A stretch of 6,388 bases of DNA from Eubacteriales Family XIII. Incertae Sedis bacterium. Its GTDB lineage: Bacteria > Bacillota > Clostridia > Peptostreptococcales > Anaerovoracaceae. Each line of letters starts with the position of its first letter. The first letter of the stretch is position 1. Location: positions 1 to 6,388 of the forward strand of contig JAITNA010000231.1 of assembly GCA_031290715.1 (NCBI GenBank), in the 5' to 3' direction. Under the pieces are notes generated by a model. It made no database searches. It had not been told where the DNA came from and worked only from the letters and a program-made list of their open reading frames with translations. A program made the position numbers and the translations under genes. Shown here in pieces: positions 1 to 6,388 of this stretch.

Positions 1-2226
1 TCCCTTTCCTACTATATCACGCGCAGCGATGCCGAACATGACGGGTATGAAAATGCCGAGTACCGCGTTGTATACCGCAAATTCCTCAGCTTCGGACCCG
101 AGGAGGGGGCCGTGGACGCGGCAAATCCGGAAGGCTTGAAGGTAGGCATAAGCACTTCGGGCAGCACGGGATATGTCCTCGTCGCCCCGCCATACGGCAA
201 TTTCGGTTGGAACTATTGCCGGACCGAGGCCAAAAATGAACAAGGCGAATGGGTGTCGTACAGTTCAGGATTCGGCGCCATCGGAACAGCATCCAACACT
301 GCCGTTTCGGTCGCGGTGTCATCGGCGGCTCCGGAGGTTCGTCTGCGCTACGTGCAGTACGAAGCTTCCATAGAGCCGCCGACGGCCGTGTCGGACGCCC
401 CGCAGGTTTTCAAGGCAAAAACGTTCAGCTCAGGCCGCGTACTGACTGTGACCTCGCCGGACGCAAGCGCGGGCTGGGTGTATTATGGCGTACAGTACAG
501 CGTGGACGACGGCGCAACTTGGGTATACGTGGGGAATGCTGCATCGACGCGCCCGTACAATAACTCGGCCGGCGCTGCTGCATGGGACTTGTCAATCGGC
601 GTAATCAACACAAACTTTGTAGAAGAAGGGGCTTCTACCTCACAGCGGTTTTATAAACAAATTTCTACTAATTACAGCGGTGCCGCCGATACCGGAAAAA
701 TCCTTTTCCGCTCCGTGTATCTCCCCATCAAGGCGGCAGAGCAGTCCATATACCCGGCGGAAGCCGCGGACGGCGCGCTCGGCATCGGGTATTTTAACGA
801 CACCAAAGTCAATCAAATCGCCGCGTATTGGGGCTATCCGCAGCTCACTGCGCCGGCGGCAAAGCCCGGTTGGGCCTTTGGATATTTTGAGTACAAAAAC
901 AAAGAGGGAAGCTGGCAAGCTGTCCCCTCGGGCATTGCCTATCTTCAAGCGGACGGCTCTTGGGGACCCGGCAGTACTATGGGCTACACCCCCTTTTATG
1001 CCGGCTATGCCTATGTTTACAGCCGTGAAGATAACGCCGGTGTCGAGTACCGCGCCCGGTATTTCACGGCGACGGACAATACCGACCCGCAGTACAAAGG
1101 CAATGTGTTGGATGTCGGGCAGCACTTGTTGGCCGCGAATTCCTATAGCACGACAACAACTAATGTGCGGGTCAAATTCACAATTCCCGAGGGCAAGGCT
1201 TTTGCCGGCATTGATTATCACTATACGAACCCCGCCGGGGCCGAGCAAAACGCGACGGCGGCCACCGCAACCGCGTACTTGGACGAAAACGGCGCGCCGA
1301 CAGGCGAGTACTATGCGACACTCACTTTTTTCAACGGCGATGTCGCGTTTGAGTTGAAGTTTGCGGAGATACACCTCGAAGCAAACTCCTACGACGGCGA
1401 TAACGAGGGCGTCTTGGCGGGTACGGCTCGTAAGACGTTCATGCCCGACAACAACATCTATACGCCTGCCAATACCGGGCGCTATCAGCTCACCGCGGAG
1501 CCGACGGAGGAATACCTTTTCGTCAAGTGGCAGAGCAGGACAAGCGAGGACGGCGACTGGACGGACGCCAATATCCCGACTGCGGCGAATATTTTTGCGG
1601 CGTATACCGCCGTTCCGACGGTTGAAACTTGGTACAGGGCCGTGTTTGCCCGGTACACGAGCGAGTTTGAAAGCATTGAGGGCAACGAAGCCGTATCGTC
1701 AACAGACAACGGCGGCAACCGCGACGTCGAAATCATCGGGGAGGGCAAAATCCTGTACTTTGCATTTGCCACGACCGCAAGCGGTACAAATGACAGGTGG
1801 TTTTTGAAGGCCATCCCGGAGGAAGGCTACGTCGCGGCAGGGTTCAAGTACAAAGCGAACAATAATACCACTGGGACTTGGACAACGCCCGCCGCTACGA
1901 TCAGCCCCGCGTCTTCCATTGTTTCGATGAGTCAGCTTCAGACGCTTTACGGCGGCATGGCCGGAACCGGCTCAAAGACCACATTTTGGAAAGCAGTACA
2001 GGCAAATTTTTACGAAGTGGATTTCCACGAGAACGGCACAACGAAGGGGACAGCGCAGCTTTTGATTGACTACCAGGGCCGCCCGATCCTCCGCGCGGCG
2101 CCGGCGGCGGGCTATGTGCTCGGCGGTTGGTATTACAAAAAAGCGGGCGACAGCGCTTGGACGCTCGATAAAGACTTGACAGCGGCAAGCGGCGCTTCCG
2201 CAAACATCGACCCCGTGGACGGATAG
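1..2226 (+). CDS. N-terminal fragment of the giant surface protein, up to the first TAG
   Basis: Under the standard code this is what would be translated: 741 codons from the left edge, ending at TAG 2224-2226. A caller that needs a start would place it at GTG 112, but no ribosome-binding sequence favours this and the open frame continues upstream to base 1, so GTG 112 is very probably internal. The product is made almost wholly of divergent beta repeats of about 65-110 residues, rich in W, Y, F and G, with alternating hydrophobic strands. The last repeat is cut by the TAG before its final strands. A protein ending here would lack the whole C-terminal half, including any wall anchor that may lie beyond the window, and might be released from the cell. 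Confidence 0.8.
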   Translation, partial: SLSYYITRSDAEHDGYENAEYRVVYRKFLSFGPEEGAVDAANPEGLKVGISTSGSTGYVLVAPPYGNFGWNYCRTEAKNEQGEWVSYSSGFGAIGTASNTAVSVAVSSAAPEVRLRYVQYEASIEPPTAVSDAPQVFKAKTFSSGRVLTVTSPDASAGWVYYGVQYSVDDGATWVYVGNAASTRPYNNSAGAAAWDLSIGVINTNFVEEGASTSQRFYKQISTNYSGAADTGKILFRSVYLPIKAAEQSIYPAEAADGALGIGYFNDTKVNQIAAYWGYPQLTAPAAKPGWAFGYFEYKNKEGSWQAVPSGIAYLQADGSWGPGSTMGYTPFYAGYAYVYSREDNAGVEYRARYFTATDNTDPQYKGNVLDVGQHLLAANSYSTTTTNVRVKFTIPEGKAFAGIDYHYTNPAGAEQNATAATATAYLDENGAPTGEYYATLTFFNGDVAFELKFAEIHLEANSYDGDNEGVLAGTARKTFMPDNNIYTPANTGRYQLTAEPTEEYLFVKWQSRTSEDGDWTDANIPTAANIFAAYTAVPTVETWYRAVFARYTSEFESIEGNEAVSSTDNGGNRDVEIIGEGKILYFAFATTASGTNDRWFLKAIPEEGYVAAGFKYKANNNTTGTWTTPAATISPASSIVSMSQLQTLYGGMAGTGSKTTFWKAVQANFYEVDFHENGTTKGTAQLLIDYQGRPILRAAPAAGYVLGGWYYKKAGDSAWTLDKDLTAASGASANIDPVDG

Positions 2227-5200
2227 TATCGGTTTGACATCCCGCTTGACCTGATCCCGAAGCTGACCGAGAGCCGGACGTATATGGCGCGTTTTGAAGC
2301 GGCGGCTTCCGTTGAAATCCGTTCGGGCATGGACGAAGGCGCGATGGCGGACCTCACTAAAACGACCGCGTCGTCCTATCTCGGTGTTGTTTCTTCGATG
2401 GTATCTTCGTCAAATAATGGCAGAAACTATGCCAATGGCCGAGACTATGCGATTCCGAACAGGGTGATGTACAATCAGCCCTCCGGGATGCCGTTCCGTA
2501 CGGCCGCGCTGTTCAATGAAAGCGGCAGCATTGAGCCCGCATACTCGAAATGGCTCAGAAACGACTAGACGTTCTATGGCTGGAACGTCAACGGACACTT
2601 TATCAGCGCGGCGGAGATCGTGGGCGGCACCGTGTTCCACACTGCACCCGGTATAGGACAGACGGATGCCGGCTATTTCAGGTACGCGGAAACCCGCGTG
2701 GGCGACCTGTATGTGTTGGCGTTCAATCATACGATGTATTCGCTCCCGATCACAGATCAGGAAGGGCTGAGCGGATATCAGTATATATCGCCCAAAACAG
2801 GGTATGGTGCAGACTGGAATTTGCAAATTGTGAATTTCACGCCTACTGCCAGTTCGAGCTTTGAGTATTCAGTGCCGGCCAAAGACACAATCGCGAACGG
2901 CTTCGAGGGCGACATCATCATCGAACCTGTGTTTGCCGCGAAAGCCGGCCAGACGGAGGTAAGCCGCAATGGCGTGACCGGCTATTTCCCGATCACGCCG
3001 CTGTACGCAACGACGGCTCTTGCCCAAGGCGCAAACCAGACGGCGGTCGATGAGGTGAAGAACGCGATCGAAGCCGTTTCAGACTGGCAAATCCCCGCGG
3101 AAAAAGCGGCGAATGAAGCCGCGCTGACGGCCGCGCTTGAGCTGAAGCTCGCGCAGACGGACGGCGTGCGCGACGCGGCGACGGTCGTCACGGTGACGGA
3201 TTTCGACGCGGCCGCGCTGACTTTCACATTCAGCGTGGACGTCACGAAGGGCCTGGGCGAGGTCGCGGGGGCCGCCCGAATCCCTGCAATCAGCGGGACG
3301 ATCGGCACCGCGGTCCCGCCCGCGGCGGGCGACGTCACGGTCGTTGCCGCCGCGAACGATGATACGCGCGGCACGGTGAGCGCACTCAATCGCGGGGACG
3401 GCGCGTTCACGATCCGGGCCGACGCGAACTACGGATCGCCTTTGCTCTACTGGGAGCGCGCGGAGGGGCTTTCGGAGAACGCGGACAAAGTAAGCGGTCT
3501 TGACTTTACCAAGGTCGCCGGGTCGGACGGGGCGGCCGTCCTGCAAATCGTCGAGGATACAGACGCCACCTACCGGGCGGTATTCAAGGAATCCGAGCTT
3601 GGCAGGGTCGAGCTTCCGGCGGGCAGCGCGTACATCGCCAAGCAGACGATGGGCTATACGTACTCCTTGGCCGCCCCGCAGACGGACGGGCCCGGCTCGT
3701 GGACGGAGGTGCCCGCGGCGGGCGATCCGCGCAGCTACAAGGCGAACTTGGAACCGCAGGGCAGCAACGCCTCCAACTGGTATTACGGGACTTCGCGTTT
3801 GTCCACATACCAGTCCGCGGCCTATAAACTAGAAGATGTCGCGCAAGGAACCGTAACGCCGCTGAGCGAGCAGGTGAAGGAAGGCGACCCGGTCATTTTG
3901 CAGGTGCCGATCATCCACTACGGCGCGATTGACGAGCCGACGGAAATCACATTCTACGCCGGGGCCGATACCACAGGGGATGTCCTGTTCCAAACGACGC
4001 TTCCGGGCAACGACTACGGCAAGCTGCGCGGCGACGGGACGCATATCAAGTATGAGCGTTATCTGATCGTCCCCGTGGATTCGATGCCGCTGACGTCACA
4101 GATAACGGCGGCAGTCAAAATCGGGCAGGACTTGTCCGACCCGCGCCTGACGCTCAGCAACACCTACAATCTGTCGGCGGCGATGGCGGCGAGCACGGAG
4201 CTGACGCAGGCCTACCGCGCCGCGACAACGCAGCTTTCGGAGAAGTACGAGCAGCTGTGCGCGCCGATGGCGGCCAAAAGCCGGTCCTACCGCTACGGCA
4301 GCAAGTACCTGATGATGAACGACGCGTATATGGACGGCTTGGCGCAGCTCGCAAGGGTCACGGACGCGGGCGGGTTCAGCGCAATCGTAAGCAAAACGCT
4401 TGCGTGGATGGACGACGCGGCAAAGGGCATCTACCACACCGGCGTCAAGATGGGCTACACATCCGGTTTGAGCCAAAAAAGTTTCTTTGTATCGACCGTC
4501 CCCGCGGGCGTGAATATGGTGGCGTGGGCGGCGGCGAATATGGAAAGCGCGAACCCCGGAAACTGGGTGATGTGGATGTCCGGCGGCGCCTACGCAAGCG
4601 GCGGCGCACTGCCCGACGGCACCCCGCCCGGCGTACACGCGGGCGGCTCCATGGTGAACGGAACGTACCGCGCCTGGTCGTCAAGCGGCAATGTGGGCTT
4701 CCTGAACGGCGTGACGATCCAGAAGCTCGGCAACGGGTGGATTTTGATGGGCGCCTTCGGCGGCGCTTCGCCGTACGGAAATAGTCCCCCGTTCGCTTTG
4801 CTCCCCGGCGCGCCCGGCTCCCTGCAGTGGGATATGGCGGTACTCATGGAGCGCTACAGCAAGGCGGAGCTTGAAGCGGCCCCCGAATGGAATGAAGCAC
4901 TCGCGCATATGTACGAGCCGGATTCCTATACCATCGACGGCTTGGCCGGCGGCGCGGTCGGGAAAAACCATACGCTCGACCTGTACTATGCCCCGGACGC
5001 GGCAAGCAAGGTCGCGTGGGACAATCTTTTGATGGCCGTCGCGCAGGGCAAGTTCGGCGAGTCCGATTTGAGCGCGGAGGCCTTGGCGGCCATCAGCGCG
5101 ATCGCCGCGCTGAGCGACGAAAGCGGAGAAGCCGACGTCCGGGCGGCCTATGCGCTGTACGACGCGCTGTCTGATTCCGACAAGGCGCAGGTGTTCAACT

Positions 5201-6388
5201 ACGACAAACTCGCGGCGGCGATGCTGCGCGTGCTGACGGGCGATGAAAGGGCGGCGTTTGAGCTCAATCTGCTGATCGGCGCAATCGGCGCCGCCGCGTA
5301 TACGGACGCGTATCGCGCGCAAATCGAGGACGCGCGCGCGAAGTACGATGCGGCATCCGACGCGGCCAAGGCTTTGGTCAAGAACCCCGGAATACTCGAA
5401 GCCGCGGAGGAAGCGCTTGCGGCGCTCGCCGCGGCGAAGGTCGGAGCCGCAGAAGCGGCCATCGGCGAAATACCGGAGCTCGTCGTATACCCGATACACG
5501 AAAGCACCGCGGAAGCCGCGCGGGCGCTGTACGACGCGCTGCTTCCGGCTGAGAAAGCCGCTTTCGACGCGGCGCTTTTGGGCAAATTGACTGCGGCTGA
5601 AAACTCGCTGCTGATTCAAAAGGCTGCGCAGTACGCGGGTACGTACAGTGCGTCCTTAGAGAATGCCCTTGCCTTCCTCGCGCTGACTGTGCCGAGCCCG
5701 GCTTTCGGCTCACAGGGCGGGGAGTGGGCGATCCTCGCACAGGCGCGCGCCTTGCCAAAGGCCAATACGGCGGCGTACTATGAGGATTATTACACACGCA
5801 TTGAGGACTATGTACGGGAGGTCGGCTCGGAAAAACTCCACCCTGTCCTGTCCACGGACAATTCCCGTTTGATCCTCGCGCTGTCGGCCCTCGGCAAGGA
5901 CGCGCGGACGGTGGCGGGCTATGACCTGACGGCGCCGTACGCGGACTTTGACTGGGTAACGGAGCAGGGGATAAACGGCGCAATCTTCGCGCTGCTCGCG
6001 CTCGATACGGCGCAGTACCAAATCCCGGCTGACAGCGCGGTGACGAACCGGACCACGCGGCAGAAGCTCATCGACTATCTGCTTGCGTCGCAGCTCGGCA
6101 GCGGCGGCTGGAGCCTTGATACGCAGGGCACGTCGGATATGACGGCGATGGCGATCCAGGCGCTTGCTCCGTACTATGCGCAGGATGAGGTCAAGCCGGC
6201 GGTCGACGCGGCGGCCGATTTCCTTTCGGGTTTGCAGAAAGCGGATGGCTCGTTCGACGAAAAGGCGGGCACGGAAAAGAACGCGGAGAGCACGGCGCAG
6301 GCGATCATTGCTTTGACGGCGCTCGGCATCGACCCGACGGCGGACGCGAGATTCACGAAAACAGGCAACCCCGTGACGGCGATTCAGC
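1..6388 (+). CDS. Giant multidomain cell-surface protein, partial at both ends, with two in-frame TAG codons
   Basis: Frame 1 is open from the first base to the last (2129 full codons), broken only by TAG at codons 742 and 856. No start codon belonging to the true N-terminus is visible: codons 1-37, before the first possible GTG (base 112), already encode repeat-like sequence with an aromatic tail (YRVVYRKF), so the gene begins upstream. It also has no stop before the right edge. The order of modules is beta repeats, glycine/tyrosine-rich beta region, helix/strand module, another beta repeat, unrecognised globular part, helical repeats, and an alpha/alpha toroid. This architecture is typical of secreted wall-attached proteins of Clostridia. 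Only two cysteines were seen (codons 73 and 1420), which fits export from a Gram-positive cell. A role in adhesion, ligand or carbohydrate binding is plausible but not shown. It is either one recoded gene or a recently broken one. The single-gene reading is well supported by repeats that span or flank the TAGs. Confidence 0.85.
2224..2226 (+). other. In-frame amber codon 1 (codon 742)
   Basis: The codons read GTG GAC GGA TAG TAT CGG TTT (VDG-stop-YRF). The TAG lies inside a beta repeat that opens with GYVLGGWYY (codons 704-712) and closes with TYMARFEA, about 22 codons after the stop. It sits just before an alternating YxFxIP strand. The following base is T, and the context is not the CARYYA type known for strong readthrough. 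Single-base changes from Gln (CAG), Lys (AAG), Glu (GAG), Trp (TGG) or Tyr (TAT/TAC) could each give this TAG. Confidence 0.95.
2227..2568 (+). CDS. Middle segment of the giant surface protein, between the two TAG codons
   Basis: These are 113 sense codons between the two ambers, in the same frame. The segment starts with the end of the beta repeat interrupted by the first TAG (YRFDIP, then TYMARFEA) and continues into a glycine-, serine-, asparagine- and tyrosine-rich stretch. A caller using the standard code would report a separate gene of 94 residues from ATG 2284. I do not believe in that gene: no convincing Shine-Dalgarno precedes the ATG, the ATG falls inside a repeat strand, and the product has no signal peptide. 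It is best read as part of the larger protein. Confidence 0.75.
   Translation, partial: YRFDIPLDLIPKLTESRTYMARFEAAASVEIRSGMDEGAMADLTKTTASSYLGVVSSMVSSSNNGRNYANGRDYAIPNRVMYNQPSGMPFRTAALFNESGSIEPAYSKWLRND
2326..2970 (+). other. Glycine/serine/tyrosine-rich beta region containing the second TAG
   Basis: Codons 776-990. The first part (codons 782-850) is rich in S, N, G and Y, with the paired motif RNYANGRDYA. The second part (codons 857-990) has alternating hydrophobic strands (TFYGW, YFRYAETRVGDLYVLAF, YQYISPKTGYGADW) and ends in DIIIEPVFAAK, which resembles the closing strand of the upstream repeats. It may be a highly diverged repeat or an inserted binding domain. I do not recognise a family. 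Confidence 0.45.
2566..2568 (+). other. In-frame amber codon 2 (codon 856)
   Basis: The codons read AGA AAC GAC TAG ACG TTC TAT GGC TGG (RND-stop-TFYGW). It comes 113 sense codons after the first TAG and, like it, immediately precedes an aromatic strand: TFYGWNVNG resembles the F-x-GW core of InlB-type repeats. The following base is A and no known readthrough context is visible. The frame then stays open for at least 1273 codons. Confidence 0.95.
2569..6388 (+). CDS. C-terminal segment of the giant surface protein, after the second TAG, partial at right edge
   Basis: There are 1273 complete codons without any stop after the second TAG, in the same frame as the upstream segments. The segment begins mid-domain (TFYGWNVNG) and carries the helix/strand module, one further beta repeat, an unrecognised region, helical repeats and the toroid. 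Possible standard-code starts are GTG 2620 (a GGAG sits only 3 bases before it, too close to be a normal ribosome site) and ATG 2734. Neither looks real and neither is followed by a signal peptide, so separate initiation would leave a surface-type protein in the cytoplasm. Third codon positions are richer in G/C here than in the N-terminal segment, mainly from about base 2950 on. Confidence 0.8.
3034..3312 (+). other. Helix/strand module of the clostridial surface-protein type
   Basis: Codons about 1012-1104. An amphipathic helical part (AVDEVKNAIEAV, EKAANEAALTAALELKLAQT) is followed by strands (TVVTVTDF, LTFTFSVDVTKGLGE) and ends in ISGTI. The pattern of helix pair, short segment, 'xTFTVxLxKG' strand and 'xGTI' end recurs, from memory, in many large secreted proteins of Firmicutes. 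The function is unknown to me, probably a structural spacer or small binding fold. The module falls near where G/C at third codon positions rises. Confidence 0.5.
3370..3594 (+). other. Additional beta repeat of the N-terminal type after both TAGs
   Basis: Codons 1124-1198. GTVSALNRGDGAFTIRA leads into SPLLYWERAEG, a long loop, and the closing ATYRAVFKE. It matches the unit at codons 493-560 in layout, and the pentapeptide YRAVF is identical (codons 545-549 and 1191-1195). At DNA level four of these five codons differ synonymously (tac agg gcc gtg ttt versus tac cgg gcg gta ttc), so the two are old paralogous units held by selection on protein. This ties the sequence downstream of the ambers to that upstream. 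Confidence 0.6.
3601..5040 (+). other. Unrecognised globular region of the surface protein
   Basis: Codons 1201-1680. The first third is beta-like (VELPAGSAYIAKQTMGYTYSL, split by turns; VILQVPIIHY; EITFYAGADTTGDVLFQTTL; YERYLIVPVD). The centre (codons 1390-1485) is helical with Met, Ala and Tyr (LTQAYRAATTQLSEKYEQL, KYLMMNDAYMDGLAQLARV, KTLAWMDDAAKGIYHTGVK). The last part is glycine- and tryptophan-rich (MVAWAAANM, NWVMWMSGGAYASGGA, NGWILMGAFGGASPYG). A ligand-binding role is possible because glycine/aromatic loops are common in such folds, but no catalytic motif was recognised and no family is assigned. Confidence 0.4.
5041..5625 (+). other. Alanine-rich helical repeats (spacer type)
   Basis: Codons 1681-1875 contain three helical units with a common core: VRAAYALYDALSDSDKAQV then NYDKLAAA (codons 1713-1740); YRAQIEDARAKYDAASDAAK then ILEAAEEALAAL (1771-1809); and AEAARALYDALLPAEKAAF then KLTAAENSLL (1837-1871). 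The shared consensus is A-R-x-x-YDAL-(S/L)-x-x-xKA, then a short turn and LxAAE. Such 'YDALTDEQKALV'-like repeats are frequent in large Clostridia surface proteins and probably form a rod or stalk. They sit directly before the toroid domain. Confidence 0.65.
5650..6388 (+). other. Prenyltransferase/squalene-oxidase-type alpha/alpha toroid, partial
   Basis: Codons about 1885-2129, cut by the right edge. Paired helices include GGEWAILAQARALPK, YTRIEDYVREV, NSRLILALSALGKDARTVAGY, EQGINGAIFALLALD, QKLIDYLLASQLGSGGW, MTAMAIQALAPYY, AAADFLSGLQKADGSF and STAQAIIALTALGIDP. Two QW-type motifs, QxxxGx(W/F), are visible: Q2031-W2037 and Q2079-F2085. This is the helical barrel shared by squalene/hopene cyclases, the transcobalamin/intrinsic factor group and thioester proteins. 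No DxDD acid motif of cyclases is seen in the visible part, so a binding or structural role on the cell surface is more likely than terpene cyclisation. In related clostridial proteins the domain lies near the C-terminus, often before anchoring domains, which here would be outside the window. Confidence 0.75.

Larger units (their letters stand above)
1..2325 (+). other. Array of divergent aromatic beta repeats (InlB-B-like)
   Basis: Codons 1-775 hold the tail of one repeat and about seven further units, starting near codons 48, 141, 247, 376, 493, 580 and 684. The shared pattern is a strand ending in a hydrophobic/GY turn, then a W/F/Y-x-Y strand, a loop with G-x-W, and a closing strand with an aromatic-basic pattern. 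Examples are GWNY/GEWV/RYVQYEAS, FGYFEY/GSW/YRARYF, VKWQSR/GDW/YRAVF, AGFKY/GTW/FWKAVQANF and GGWYY/SAW/YMARFE. The units are too diverged to align at DNA level by eye. This resembles the Listeria-Bacteroides (InlB B) and related bacterial repeat domains used as stalks or binding modules on surface proteins. The family name is my inference; the repetition itself is seen. Confidence 0.6.

Noticed and set aside
680..1357. Open frame of 225 codons on the + strand in another frame
   Set aside because: The product is Arg/Pro/Ser-rich with no fold pattern, and the overlapping frame-1 reading shows clear repeat motifs.
640..1374. Open frame of 244 codons on the minus strand
   Set aside because: Antisense to the beta-repeat array, with no domain logic, and the + strand reading has clear repeats across the same bases.
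2284..2568. A separate small 94-residue gene between the TAGs
   Set aside because: The ATG falls inside the closing strand of a repeat that began before the first TAG, with no good ribosome site; it is a slice of the large frame.
2224..2568. Selenocysteine insertion or programmed frameshifting at the stops
   Set aside because: Bacterial selenocysteine uses UGA, and both stops are UAG. The frame is the same before and after each stop, so no frameshift is needed, and no slippery heptamer was noticed.
2605..2625. Re-initiation site GGAG upstream of GTG 2620
   Set aside because: The spacing of 3 bases is too short for a normal Shine-Dalgarno, and the start would fall within a domain and lack a secretion signal.
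2569..2650. A pyrrolysine insertion (PYLIS-like) stem-loop after the second TAG
   Set aside because: I could not make out a convincing stem-loop by eye, and such an element is not required for pyrrolysine decoding, so its absence is not informative either.
4681..5619. Open frame of 312 codons on the minus strand
   Set aside because: It lies wholly opposite the helical-repeat part of the main frame, is full of Arg and low-complexity sequence, has no recognisable domain, and arises from high G/C at third positions of the + strand gene.

Overview
The window appears to be the inside of one giant gene. Reading the + strand from base 1 (frame 1), the frame stays open to base 6388 (2129 complete codons) and is broken only by two TAG codons, at 2224-2226 and 2566-2568. 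There is no TAA, no TGA and no frameshift, and the gene runs off both window edges. Codon numbers below count from base 1. No RNA gene, mobile element, CRISPR array, promoter or terminator was seen, and the other long open frames on both strands look like coding shadows.

The protein looks like a very large, secreted, cell-surface multidomain protein of a GC-rich Gram-positive anaerobe. The best guess is Clostridia of the Oscillospiraceae or Christensenellales kind, as found in guts. This rests on the domain style, the near absence of cysteine (two seen) and the codon use. It is inference: the signal peptide and any C-terminal anchor lie outside the window.

Layout: (1) codons 1-775 are divergent aromatic beta repeats resembling bacterial InlB-B-type repeats, and the first TAG (codon 742) falls inside the last unit. 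(2) Codons 776-990 are a glycine-, serine- and tyrosine-rich beta region holding the second TAG (codon 856). (3) Codons about 1012-1104 are a mixed helix/strand module of a kind seen in clostridial surface proteins. (4) Codons 1124-1198 are one more beta repeat of the first type, sharing YRAVF with an N-terminal unit. (5) Codons 1201-1680 are an unrecognised globular stretch. (6) Codons about 1700-1875 are alanine-rich helical repeats. (7) Codons about 1885-2129 are the start of a prenyltransferase/squalene-oxidase-type alpha/alpha toroid with two QxxxGx(W/F) motifs, cut by the window end.

The main point of interest is the pair of in-frame ambers. The repeat that begins before the first TAG finishes after it, and the same repeat family reappears after the second TAG, so the pieces were built as one protein. 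The possibilities are UAG decoded as an amino acid (suppressor tRNA, pyrrolysine or reassignment), a very recent pseudogene, phase-variable or strain-specific loss, or assembly error. The window alone cannot decide.
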